From Glebionis coronaria (Eukaryota > Streptophyta > Magnoliopsida > Asterales > Asteraceae): a stretch of DNA of 64,000 bases. Positions 23,648 through 34,600 of this stretch are shown here, in pieces. The stretch covers positions 573,807,469 to 573,871,468 of the forward strand of contig CM046876.1 in NCBI GenBank assembly GCA_025667525.1. Reading direction: 5' to 3'. Each line of letters opens with the position of its first letter. Positions within the stretch are counted from its first letter, which is position 1. The notes under the pieces were generated by a model. The model was not told the DNA's origin. It was given only the letters and a program-made list of their open reading frames with translations, and ran no database searches. The translations under genes and the position numbers were made by a program.

Positions 23648-25918
23648 CTAATGTGTCCATCCAACTCCATGACATCTGAGCAACATAAAGTAGAGCTTCC
23701 TTCTATCCCTTTTCAACTCAGAGAGAATATTGCTTGCCTTGTGCTTCAAAATCACCTTACAATCCTTCTGAACTCTAAGAAGAATCTCTAAACCCCATAT
23801 TTGATCTGAAATGGTCAAGTCTGGATTATCCATGCAGCTTTCTTCCCAAGAATTGTACATCTGAACCACCTCTGGCATATCAAAATCAATCTGCAATTTT
23901 AAATCTCTCAACTTTTCCCTAGCAAGCTCATCACCATACTCAAGCCTTTCTGGTTCTATAATCATCACACTTGAGTCTGAGCTAGCTCCATCACTTTCCT
24001 CTTCAGAAGTCACAACAAATGGTGACTTTTCCTTTTTACCTTGTTCCATCATTTGCTCAGCCAATCTTCTATCAAATTCAACCTGGGCTGCATTCTTTGG
24101 AACAATTTCTTCTACCAATATACCCTTACCCTTATCTGATGGTGCAATGGTTGGTAAGGTAGATGGTAATACCTGAGTAGAAACTTCTTTGATGATAGAT
24201 GATGACTTGAATACATCACCTTCATGTGCAGGTCTGTCAACGCCAAACTTTCCTCTATCAGCGCCCAAAATACCTCTATCAGCGTCCAAATTTGTCTTGT
24301 CAACGCTCAAATATTTTCCCTCAGCGCCTTGTGTAACCTCTCTCAACATAGCTGTAAATGATAAATTTAGATTGGTTGGAGAGATTAAGGACGTATCAAA
24401 ACCTGTTTGTTCCTTCAAAGTTGTAAGAGCTTCAGCAACATCCATTGATTGACCATCTTGACTGCTCTTATCACTCAAATTTCTTTGATCTTCCTCCCCT
24501 TTGGAAGACTCCTCCATACCCCTCCTAGCATGATCACTCTCCAAAACAACAATCCTCTCCCTCAATTCCTTGAGTTCAAGGCCTTGTGAACTGACAATTT
24601 GTACTAAGTCTGCATTTTGCTTTTGCAAGCTAATGCAGACTGCCGTCAATTCCAAAATGGTCATTGGTTCCAGTCTGCCCTCTTCTGAAATGGGGATTTG
24701 ACCTCCCAAGTCAGATTCATTGGGCATGGATGAGGACTTAATTATGGTGGGACTGCCTTGGCCAGCTTCTAAGCCAGAACCAATAGTCCCAGCCTCATCC
24801 AGGTCACCAGCCACACTTGTGGTGGTGGTTCTCGCTTCATGGCTAGGACCACCAGAGGAGAACACTCCAGTAGTCCTTTGGCGTTTGATCAACCTATATT
24901 CAGGTGGTGTGGAAGATGGTGTGGAAGAATGGGTAGATGTGGGTTGGTTAAGGGGTGTTTGGGATTGTGATGGTTGGGTGTCAGCGTTGGAAATAGGCAC
25001 ATCAACGCCCACATTAGATGTGTCAGCGTCAAAGGATTCTTGGTCAATTTGCATTTGTTCAGGTGAGGGTAAAGGTTCAGGAATAGGTTCAAGTTGTGGT
25101 TGAGGGTCAATTTGAGGTTGGGGGTCTGGTTGGGGTTGTGCTGCTGCAATAACATCAAGCATGGCTGGGGTTAAAGGTAAGTCTCTATGAGGTGGTGAAT
25201 TCATCTTGGTAAAAATAGCTTTCTTTTGTTCAGGGATCTTATAAAAGTCATTGTGATCCCTTGAACAATAACCTTGAGCATCAAAAACCATTTGCAGAAA
25301 ACGAGGATAAGCTAAAGTCATTTTTGTCCCCTTGTTTTTACACATCCCTTCAAAAATCATTTTAGAATAGTTATATTTTTGCCCTGTTGCAATGCACACA
25401 ATAGCAGTTGCAATGGATCTATTGATCTTATTGTGTGCAGTACATTTGGGACTTAAACATTGAAGGAGGATGTGAATGAGGTACTTCCAGGCTGGGGGAA
25501 ATTCCTGCTTATGATACTTATTAAGAGTACCTTCATCAGGAATTGGATATCCCAAAGCCCTAAGCCCTTGTTCTATTTCAGTTATGGGAAGGATGGTTAT
25601 ACCATCAGCATCATCAAGATGCAAGGCCTGGCGTACCAAGGCCTCAGTAACCACCCAAGATCTCCCATGAACAATAGAAGTTAATGTGGTCACTCCATTA
25701 ACTGTTGAGGAACTGACAGTGTTCCAAAACTGTTTAATGTGTGTGACTGGAATGAGTGGTGCATGAGAAAGAGCATACCTTAACGGGGATGCGTTCAAAT
25801 ACGCCACCATTTGTGTGTATTGAGGAAACAAATCATTATCAGCAACAAGATAAGCAATCATGTTGTGTTGAGACTTGAATCCCAAATCCAATTCTGCTGA
25901 GTTAAATCTTGGTGCCAT
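23648..25918 (-). CDS. Asteraceae retroelement accessory protein (756 codons)
   Basis: The start is the ATG at 25916-25918 (MAPRFNSAELDLG...). Residues 15 to about 240 form the conserved part: SQHNMIAYL, a FPQYTQMVAYLNASPLRYAL segment, HIKQFWNTV, a DDADGITILPITEIEQGLRA stretch, PPAWKYLIHILLQCLSPKCT and YPRFLQMVF. I recall this pattern from ORFs next to Copia pol genes in Asteraceae, often auto-labelled 'synaptobrevin, longin-like'; that label is unproven. Residues ~255-410 are Pro/Gln/Ser-rich and disordered. Residues ~415-465 look like a coiled coil (SLQKQNADLVQIV, LKELRERIVVLE). Two tracts of 7-residue repeats (FDADTSN type near residue 300, LSVDKTN/LDADRGI type near residue 535) are encoded by 21-bp DNA repeats also found in the LTR. 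Function unknown. The long open frame, in contrast to the wrecked surrounding Copia, suggests a younger insertion. Confidence 0.7.
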   Translation of the reverse strand: MAPRFNSAELDLGFKSQHNMIAYLVADNDLFPQYTQMVAYLNASPLRYALSHAPLIPVTHIKQFWNTVSSSTVNGVTTLTSIVHGRSWVVTEALVRQALHLDDADGITILPITEIEQGLRALGYPIPDEGTLNKYHKQEFPPAWKYLIHILLQCLSPKCTAHNKINRSIATAIVCIATGQKYNYSKMIFEGMCKNKGTKMTLAYPRFLQMVFDAQGYCSRDHNDFYKIPEQKKAIFTKMNSPPHRDLPLTPAMLDVIAAAQPQPDPQPQIDPQPQLEPIPEPLPSPEQMQIDQESFDADTSNVGVDVPISNADTQPSQSQTPLNQPTSTHSSTPSSTPPEYRLIKRQRTTGVFSSGGPSHEARTTTTSVAGDLDEAGTIGSGLEAGQGSPTIIKSSSMPNESDLGGQIPISEEGRLEPMTILELTAVCISLQKQNADLVQIVSSQGLELKELRERIVVLESDHARRGMEESSKGEEDQRNLSDKSSQDGQSMDVAEALTTLKEQTGFDTSLISPTNLNLSFTAMLREVTQGAEGKYLSVDKTNLDADRGILGADRGKFGVDRPAHEGDVFKSSSIIKEVSTQVLPSTLPTIAPSDKGKGILVEEIVPKNAAQVEFDRRLAEQMMEQGKKEKSPFVVTSEEESDGASSDSSVMIIEPERLEYGDELAREKLRDLKLQIDFDMPEVVQMYNSWEESCMDNPDLTISDQIWGLEILLRVQKDCKVILKHKASNILSELKRDRRKLYFMLLRCHGVGWTH
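24237..24329 (-). repeat. 21-bp-phased array inside the coding region (5 units)
   Basis: Plus-strand cores TCARCGCYC start at 24237, 24258, 24279, 24300 and 24321, exactly 21 bp apart. On the coding strand they give the heptads LSVDKTN, LDADRGI, LGADRGK and FGVDRPA after a weaker first unit (QGAEGKY). Confidence 0.9.
24981..25031 (-). repeat. 21-bp-phased array inside the coding region (3 units)
   Basis: Cores start at 24981, 25002 and 25023, exactly 21 bp apart. They encode FDADTSN, VGVDVPI and SNADTQP. Confidence 0.85.
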
Positions 25919-26199
25919 TGATGAAAGCTGTTAATTTGAAGTGTAGAAGATGAAGGTTGATAAGAGAAAAGTGTTAGACAAGAATTATAGATACCCTGTT
26001 TTAAAATAAGAGCCAAATTTATAGGAGATAAAGAATGCATGTGATTGGCCCAAAAAATAGGCAAAGATTTTCAAAAACTAATCATGAAAATATTGAAAAA
26101 GTTATAAGTTATCTCATGCATTTAATGGAAGTAACAACTCCTAAAATTACGGCTTGAAAATATGTCAAAAAGTAACAACTGGGTAGGTCCCATTGAGTG

Positions 26200-26348
26200 T
26201 CAACGGTCAAATATAACCTATCAACGCCCAACGGCTATAATCTTGTCAACGTTCGCCTAAAGCCATGTCAGCGTCCAATTTGGTCACAACAACGCTTGAG
26301 TTGTTCTTGTCAGCGCTCAAGTGATCTGGCCTTAATTTATTCCCAACA
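26200..26348 (-). repeat. Partial 5' LTR / leader with 21-bp-phased array (6 units)
   Basis: The outer 59 bp (26290-26348) equal the outer end of the 3' LTR. Inward the sequence departs from that LTR yet keeps the motif: cores at 26200, 26221, 26246, 26268, 26289 and 26310 (spacings 21, 25, 22, 21, 21). Confidence 0.75.
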
Positions 26349-27549
26349 GTAGAGATATAGTTATAATGTGAATGATAATGATAATAAAGAATATAACGCT
26401 AAAGTGAATGTGAGGATCATGGATAAATGAATATCCAAAATATTAATGACGCAAGAATATAATGAATAATGAAGGTCTCTTGTGACGAGACATATGGTTG
26501 AAGCTTACAATCTATTTATAAAACTTATTGGATACGCAATAGTCTTTATGAGAGAGCGAAACATAAGTTGCAAATGATGGCACACGTATATTTCTCAAAG
26601 ACTTGAAAATGATCATGTAGATACATGTTCACATGTGGTGGATCCAATAAATATTGTATAAGTCTGGCAATGTGATAATAAGTGATATGCGTCTAAAAGG
26701 TATATATGAATAGAGCTCAAGTGATATTGATATTTCATTATTGCATATAATATGCATGGAGCATGCTAGAGATAATGCTTAAGGCATATAAGAAACATTC
26801 TCGAGAACAATATTGATTGTATTGAACTAATCATGATTTGAGCATATATGTTATAATCGCCTTAGTGTGTAGTATTGTGCCAAATAAAGAGTTATGGTTA
26901 TAAAGGCGACTAAGTATATAGAAATTGAATTTGAAACAAAAGACAAAGTTTGTCTTAGTTCCAGAATTGAACATCTTAATGTTGAAATATGTATGCATCA
27001 TGAAAACTAAAGATAAAGTTGTATCTTTATGTGGATAAACAACACTCATATTTATGAAGTCACATGATGTTAGAAAAACTCTCTTGATTTATAGAGTTGA
27101 TGATCACAATATCGATTGAGATATGTCATTTGAAAATGAGCAATTCAATTTTTGTTAAGGGTCATACTTGTTGGAAATGAATAACTTGCAAAGTTTGATG
27201 ATAAACTTAAATGAGATGTATGACGTATTATTATGCAAAGAATATGTGTAAATAGAGTTCATACATATGATTTTATTAATACACCCTAATGTGTATTTTA
27301 GTGACTCGATGAGCTTAAGTAATGTGATCATCAGGGGGAAAATATATGTGTTGTACTCTTTTTCCCTTGACCATGGTTTTGTCCCCGCAGGGTTTTCCGA
27401 CAAGGTTTTTAACGAGGCAACATCCCTATGCGTATAAAAGATTTAATATACTTCACTAGATTTTTGTTCCACTGGGTTTTGTCTAGTAAGGTTTTTAACA
27501 AGAGATATGGGTTTTATACTCTAACCCATCAAATACAAGTTTAGTTTAT

Positions 27550-27739
27550 TTTGCAGATGCATGATATATGTCTGACCCTTAAAATGGTCGGTCACAAACT
27601 GGATATGTTTTTACAAATGGAGGAATAGCGATTTCATGGTGTCCGGTAAAGCAAACAATTACAACAACTTCATTCAATCAGGCATAAATTGTAGCAATCC
27701 ATGAGGCAAGTCGAGAATGTGTTTGGTTAAGAAATGTAA
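27550..27739 (+). pseudogene. Copia RNase H domain, first half
   Basis: The frame reads FADA, YMSDP, then SQTGYVFTNGG, AISW, VKQTITTTS and IHEASRECVWLRNV, the Copia RNase H signature. There are stops at AGATGCATGA and within NQA*IVA. It is cut after WLRNV by the Gypsy at 27740 and continues at 49603. Just upstream (27330-27540) a Copia 3'-end-like sequence intervenes, so the join to the RT remnants is not colinear. Confidence 0.7.
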
Positions 27740-30700
27740 TGTAACACCCCAAAATGTGATATGCGGAAGCGATGAAGCTCGGGGGCTGTTACGTCATTGT
27801 ATCATAGTTCAAGGTACAAGAGAACGACTCTAAATGAGACGTTTTATAAAATTACCTCGTTGAATTTAATAAAAGCATCCAAGTACAAAAGGTCTCAGTT
27901 TTAAAAGATAGCGTAGAGGAATGTAAAAGTTTTAAACATCAACGAGATAACAGTTCAAAAGCATAAGTAAATAAATGTCCGAAGATAGCCAAGAAATGCA
28001 TGCGGACTCCAAGTACTTCACACGGCAGATACAAATCATCATCAGTTACCTGAGATAAATGCTAAATTGGGTCAACATAAAGTTGGTGAGAATATAGGTT
28101 TCAAGTAAAAATTCATAGTAAATCGATTTCAGATTTCATTTCATGTACACATGCAACTATAAGAGATATAGTGCCAAGTGTAGGATAAATTGGGTGTTCA
28201 CAATATTTATGATAGCTAAGCTCGTGACATCGAAACTAATGATCCAGTGCTTACAATAGATTATATACACAAATTTTTGCCCCAATGGAGTACCTAGCCA
28301 AGATAACTCCGTTCACACAAATGGTATACACTCGTCCGGCGTCATAATGCCCGAGTGGAGATTGTCAACCCTCAATAGATCTCCATATCATAAGAGCTTA
28401 CTCCAGCAGAGTAATTAACGATTCACGATAGTGGGGACTACGGCTAAAGCAACTTAAGCTATCTCATAAACAGTGTTCACAAAACGTTCACAGAAATCTA
28501 GTTTTACTTGCGTCCAGAAGCAAGCATCGAAAGCATTTATCACATCCCAAAACATTAAACATATAAAACAGTTTAATAGGGATCTATAAACTCACCTCAA
28601 GCAACGATTCAAACCGCACAAGTATGATCAAATAGTAGCGAGCAAATCTAGCAACAACCTAAATATAATACTATAGTTTAGGCGCTAGCAAATAAGTCAC
28701 AATAGTTCGTCACGTACGCTACTCATCAATCATATATATTATTTATTGTTGTTAAAATCGTGACTTGTAGATATTATATCGTTATAAGCATTATAGTATT
28801 TATACTTAGACAAAAATATTTATTTTTGACTCGACGAAATTTCGACAGCCTTTCGGCGTAAATTTTAATTTACCCATATTTATCTTAATAAATTTTCCAA
28901 CACGATTTCTAACGAAAATTCGGCAGCCTTTCGGCGTCACATAAAAATTTTCCATTTTTAGTAAGTACCCAAATCTCGTCCTAATACACCTAATTTCAAC
29001 ACTTTTCAATCACAATTATTTCAACAAGTCATTTTCCCGCAATAGTATCAATTTCCACTTTCAACGCTCAAACTTTTAACGATACACCAAGTATTCACAT
29101 TTCGCGCATATATCTCTTTACAAAATGAGTCCAACGTTTATATACCATTTAGTACCCAATTCGACACTTAAAACAACTCCGTTTAACTCGAAAACGTCGT
29201 TTCGACCACTTTAAAAATCTAGACAGCAAGCACATTATAGTGTTTTTCACAAAAATTAAGTTTTCGGACAACGAAATTTAAACGACCATATCTTACTCAT
29301 TTTAGCTCCGTTTTTAGCCCATAATATATCGAAACGAAGGTATTAACTTATATTTTCATAATGTCGAAGTAAACTAATGTCAAATTTTACGACTCTCTAT
29401 GCCTCTATAAAAACCGGACAGATTATATACTTTTCGTAAAAACTCGTTTTCGACCATTTTCAAGCGTACCCACTAGTAGTAACACTACTTGTTCCCTCCA
29501 ATTATTCATAAACACGCTCAAAATCAAAGATTTATCTTCAAGTCCACAAATCTAAAAATATACATTTTTATATTTTACAAGTCTTTCAATTAAACCATTT
29601 TCATGCATGGATCTAATAGATCCACACATAATTTTCATTGATCTAAAATATTTCATGACCAAAAATAATTTTTATCATTTTATTTCAAGAAAATAGTTGA
29701 TGAGTAACATGCATGCATAGATCTTCAAAGATTATGCATGAAAAATGAAAAAGATGAAAAAGGTTTAAGAAATAACCTTGAGTAACGACTCTGCGTAACC
29801 ACGACAACCCGATCTACGCTCTAACCAACTAATAATCAACAAGAACCCAACTTCTATAAACTACAACCAAAAACTTCTCAAATCAACAAACCAAGAAAAC
29901 CCATTCTTCCTTATGCTTGTACAAACCCTAGGATGTATTTATTTTATGCTAAATGTTCTTAAAATGAAGCTTGTAAAAATCAACAATGGAGGTTTTGGTT
30001 ATGGTGTTTGTGCCGTGTGTTTTAGAGAGAGAAGGGAGAGATGTGTGTTTTTTTGTGAAGTAAAATGAGTGAATAATGTGAAATGATTTTGAGGTGAAAA
30101 GGGTTAATAGGTTAAAACTTGTAAGGTGTGTAAGCTTAAGCTTAAAATGGCAAAATGAAGAAAATTTGGTTTTCCTCCATGTGGTGTGTAGTTTGGCCGG
30201 TTATGGGGGGGGGGGGGGGGGTCCCACAAGGGTAAATAATTCAAAATTTTTACTATGGTAACTAGTTAGAAGGTTTAAGGTAAAAATGTTAGTTAGTTTT
30301 ATGTAAATGTCGAAAAGTATATAGTTAAGTTTAAAATTACGTAAAACTTAAAGACTTGACGAAATATATTAAATTTATGATTTTTTGACGAAAACTGATA
30401 TTTTATAATTTATAAAGTATTTTATGCATGCTAACGACGGTTAAACGTAAAAACGACGTAAAATACGAAAACGCGATACGTTAATTAAATATTCACAGAA
30501 AATACGATTTATTACTATAAATAGCAAAAATACTAAAATACAGGCATATAAACATATACAGAAATATTTAAATACGCTGCTCATGAAAATACGATCACGC
30601 TGTTAAAAACTAAACAGTTAAGCACATAATTCACAGATAATGAATAATCTCATGGATTATCGTCAATTCATTGACCGTCTCAGCATTTTGGTCAGATTCA

Positions 30701-30882
30701 CAGAAAATGTTCAGAATAATGACTGAGCACAGTGTCAAGTCATTACTCGTTAGCAAACAGTTTTTCAGAAAATGCGGGATAACTTCCCGGTTCCAACACA
30801 GTTAAATCACATAGTTGACTAAATAAAAAGTCAAAGGGTAAAATAGTCATTTTACAAAGTAGGAAAATTACCATGTGTTACA
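27740..30882 (-). repeat. 3' LTR of the outer Gypsy (3143 bp)
   Basis: TGTAACACC...GTGTTACA. Matches 35942-38119 plus 48632-49602. It contains a run of 17 G at 30205-30221 and several AACGAAATTT/CGTTTTCGAC-type stretches; no ORF. Confidence 0.9.
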
Positions 30883-30899
30883 TCAACCCCTTGATAGAG
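30883..30899 (-). other. Polypurine tract of the outer Gypsy
   Basis: Minus-strand CTCTATCAAGGGGTTGA directly precedes the 3' LTR. Confidence 0.6.
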
Positions 30900-30910
30900 A
30901 AGCTTTGTCC

Positions 30911-33900
30911 TCAAAGCTTAGGAGTGTCACGGTTTCTAGAGTTGTCAAAGAGTTGCGGATATTTCTTGCGAAATTGATCCTCACGCTCCCAAGTGAATTC
31001 AAGTCCACGTTTAGAATTCCACCTCACCTTGATGATCGGAATACGACTCTGCTTCAATCGTTTAACCTCACGGTCCATGATTTCAACAGGTTCTTCGACA
31101 AATTGCATCTTGTCGTCGATTCGGAGTTCCTTCAACGGTATAACGAGTGTCTCATCAGAAAGGCACTTCTTCAAGTTCGACACATGAAAAGTGTTGTGCA
31201 CGCGGCTCAACGCTTGCGGTAATTCGAGACGATAGGCTACGGTTCCAACCTTTGCCAGAATTTTGAAAGGTCCAATATAACGGGGGTTCAGCTTTCCTCG
31301 CTTGCCAAAACATACCACACCTTTCCAAGGCGATACTTTTAGCATCACTTTGTCTCCTACCTGAAATTCGAGAGGCTTACGTCGAACGTCGGCGTAAATC
31401 TTTTGACGATCACAGGCTGCTTGAATTCGGCTCTTGATTTGAACAATCTTCTCAGTTGTTTCACGAATGAGTTTAGGGCCAGTGAGTTGACTATCCCCAA
31501 CCTCACTCCAACACACAGGCGAGCGACATTTACGACCATACAACGCTTCAAACGGTGCAGCCTTAATACTGGTATGATAACTGTTTTTGTAAGAGAATTC
31601 CACTAGAGGCAAATGTCTGTCCCATTGCTTTCCAAAGTCAAGCACACAAGCACGCAACATGTCCGCCAGCGTTTGAATAGTTCTCTCACTCTGTCCGTCA
31701 GTCTGCGGGTGATAAGCAGTACTCATGTCCAATTGCGTACCCAACGCTTTCTGAAGTGATTTCCAGAACTCTGAAGTAAATCTACCGTCTCTATCGGAAA
31801 TTATCGAGATTGGTATTCCATGTTTTGCGACTACTTCCTTCAGATAAAGTCTCGTAAGCTTATCCATTGAATCATCTTCCTTCATAGCCAAAAAGTGTGC
31901 AGATTTCGTAAGTCGATCCACAATTACCCAAATTGTGTCGTATCCGTTTGTCGTTTTAGGTAGCTTAGCTATGAAATCCATGGTTATGTTTTTCCACTTC
32001 CACATAGGAATTATAGGTTGAACCAACAATCCAGATGGCTTTTGGTGTTCTGTTTTCACTCTAGCACAAGTCAGACACTTCCCTACATACGTAGCGATTT
32101 CAACTTTCATATTTGGCCACCAATATAGTTTCTTTATATCCTGATATATTTTGTCAGACCCTGGGTGAGTCGAATACTTAGATTTATGCGACTCGTGCAT
32201 AATCACGTCCCTTAGTCCTCCAAACCGTGGTAACCAACTTCTTCCATTGAGACATAGCGTTCCATTAGTACTAGTCTCCAATTTCTTAGTAACCATTCCT
32301 CCTAATTTCTCAGCTTCAACATGTTCAGGCTTAAGGGCTTCGGTTTGTGCTTCACGAATTTGCACAAGTAAGTTCAGATTGATAACCATAGCTAACGATC
32401 TAACTCTATGTGTCATCAATTGTTCCTGTCTACTTAGCGCATCCGCCACTACATTGGCCTTCCCAGGGTGGTAGCGGATTTCACAGTCATAATCGCTGAG
32501 CAACTCGATCCATCGACGTTGTCTCATGTTCAGTTCCTTCTGGTCAAGAATATGTTGTAAACTCTTGTGATCGGTATAGACGACACACTTGGTTCCATAC
32601 AAGTAGTGTCTCCACAATTTCAAGGCAAATACCACCGCTCCTAGCTCCAAGTCATGCATAGTGTAGTTCTTCTCATGCGTTTTCAATTGTCGTGACGCGT
32701 AGGCGATAACTTTCTTCCTCTGCATCAACACAGCTCCCAATCCTTTTGCTGATGCATCACAGTAGACCACAAAGTCTTCCGACCCTTCTGGTAACGATAG
32801 AATAGGCGCACTACACAACATTTGTTTCAACTTCTAGAATGCTATTTCCTCTTTATCTCCCCATTCGTATTTCACCTTCTTTTGAGTCAACTTCGTCAAT
32901 GGTTTAGCGATCTTCGAGAATCCCTTGATGAACCTTCGGTAGTATCCGGCGAGTCCTAAGAATTGGCGAATTTCAGTCGGTGTCGTAGGAGCAGTCCACT
33001 CCCTAATTGATTCAATCTTGGCGGGATCAACATGAATCCCCTTGCTATCAATAACGTGACCTAGAAATTGTACTCTTGGCAACCAAAAATCACACTTCGA
33101 GAACTTAGCGTACAATTCTTTCTTCTTAAGCAATTCCAATATTATCTTAAGATGTTCCTCATGTTCTTTCTCATTCCTTGAGTAAATCAGTATGTCATCG
33201 ATGAACACAATGACAAACTTGTCCAAATACGGTTTACATACCCGGTTCATGAGGTCCATAAACACAGCAGGTGCGTTTGTCAAACCGAATGACATCGCTT
33301 GGAACTCATAGTGTCCATACCTAGTCCTAAAAGCAGTCTTTGCAACATCTTCCTCACGGACTCTCAATTGGTGATAACCAGACATTAGGTCAATCTTCGA
33401 GTAAACGCTCGATCCTTGCAACTGATCAAACAGGTCATCAATCCTAGGTAACGGGTAACGGTTCTTGATGGTAAGTTTGCTCAACTCACGATAGTCGATA
33501 CACATCCGAAAACTCCCATCCTTCTTCTTCACAAATAAGACTGGAGCTCCCCAAGGTGAAGAACTCGGTCTTATGAATCCTTTATCAGTCAACTCTTGTA
33601 GTTGCGTCGCTAGTTCTTGCATTTTCGACGGTGCTAAACGATAAGGCGCTCGAGCAACAGGTGCAGCTCCCGGTATTAAATCGATCTGGAATTCAACTTG
33701 TCTGCCCGGCGGTAATCCAGGCAAATCTTCAGGAAAGACTTCCGGAAAATCCCGTACGATAGGTACATCTTCCAACCATTTTTATTTCGTCTGCTTTTCA
33801 GTAACACATGCTAAAAATACGTGGCAACCTTCCGACAACAACTTCTGAGGCTTGACACGCGAGATAATGTTTAGTCGTGACTTCCCTTTTCCGTTACTTG

Positions 33901-34600
33901 TATCCCCTTGTACCTCCAAAACTTCATTACCGAATGGTAAACGAACGATCTTCTCGTCGCATACAATCGTAGCATGGTATCTCGACAACCAATCCATTCC
34001 GATAATCACGTCAAAACTCCCTAACTCAACAGGCATACGGTCAATTACGAAAGGATGACCTAGAAGATTTGAAGTGCATCCACGAAGTATAGTGTCGGCT
34101 TCTGTCAACTTCCCATTAGCTAACTCAATAGTGTACTTAGTGTCTAAGGGCGAAGGGGTCACATCAAGTAAAACACTAAAAACAGTCGACACAAAACTCC
34201 TATCGGCTCCAGTATCAAATAAAATAGAAGCATAACGACCATTGAGAAGGAACGTACCCGTCATGACGTCGGGGTTTTGTTGCGCTTCTCCTCCTCCTAT
34301 CACATAGACCCTTCCACGAGCTTCCCCAGCTTTAGCAATCTCTCCTTGGTCCTTATTCTTTTTCTTTGGGCACTCATTGCTGTAGTGTCCCTTTTGCCGA
34401 CATTCAAAAAAAGTGACGTTGGCTTTCGGGTTGGGTGGTGACTTACAGTCTCTAACAATGTGTCTAGTTTTCTTGCAGTTGTGACATTGTACATTGCACT
34501 GTCCATTATGGTGACGCTTACATCGGTTGCACAAAGGTAACGTCCCATTGTATACTCCCTTTTCCCCAGTACCAGCAGTGTACGCCTTCACGGTTTCTTG
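30911..34600 (-). pseudogene. Gypsy pol: zinc knuckle, PR, RT, RNase H, INT, chromodomain
   Basis: One continuous frame on the minus strand broken by only two stops. In order: a CCHC knuckle (CHNCKKTRHIVRDC, ~34500-34460); protease LFDTGADRSFVS (~34220); TAA at 33782-33784; RT with [27 protein letters not shown] and an intact [13 protein letters not shown] centre (~33200); TAG at 32834-32836 where the family has Gln; RNase H with [22 protein letters not shown] and VVADALSRQ; integrase with an H-H-C-C region (HESH...CLTC) and DDE residues in [15 protein letters not shown] and [11 protein letters not shown]; then [14 protein letters not shown] and a chromodomain-like [11 protein letters not shown] / [18 protein letters not shown]. 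All catalytic residues are present; only the stops disable it. It would encode the replication and insertion enzymes of the element. Confidence 0.92.

Larger units (their letters stand above)
22272..26348 (-). mobile_element. LTR-type element carrying only an accessory ORF, 4077 bp
   Basis: It begins TGTTG and ends CAACA and is flanked by the perfect 5-bp TSD GTAGA (22267-22271 and 26349-26353). On the minus strand it has a 526-bp 3' LTR (22272-22797) preceded by a purine tract, and a ~1020-codon reading frame. The 5' LTR is not complete: only the outer 59 bp (26290-26348) match the 3' LTR base for base. No gag, protease, RT or integrase is present, so movement would need proteins from another element. 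Either it is an internally deleted relative of an Asteraceae Copia element that carries this ORF downstream of pol, or it is a dedicated non-autonomous family. Confidence 0.8.
21120..27540 (+). pseudogene. Decayed Copia-type retrotransposon body (interrupted)
   Basis: Heavily mutated plus-strand Copia pol. At 21135-21190 the frame reads LGHLRSMMMRKLYKK, the GAG-pre-integrase LGHPxxxMMRK motif. At 21950-22070 it reads AASAPIKM then SMARLQRDRLSDSK, matching the linker after integrase (ARLKRGRPxGSK). At 26930-27060 RIEHLNVEICMHH and YLYVDK match the RT/connection region (IEHLKxGIFVHQ, FYMDK). At 27330-27420 sits the TGTACTCTTTTTCCCTTGAC-type sequence usual just before a Copia 3' LTR. Stops and frameshifts are everywhere. 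The body is split at 22272 by the accessory-ORF element; the two sides rejoin at the GTAGA duplication. Confidence 0.6.

Noticed and set aside
22660..26318. Single occurrences of TCAACGCTC elsewhere (near 29062, 35041, 37265)
   Set aside because: They are isolated, unphased and outside the element, so were not counted with the 21-bp arrays.
30875..31222. 115-codon plus-strand ORF
   Set aside because: Antisense of the Gypsy integrase/chromodomain region.
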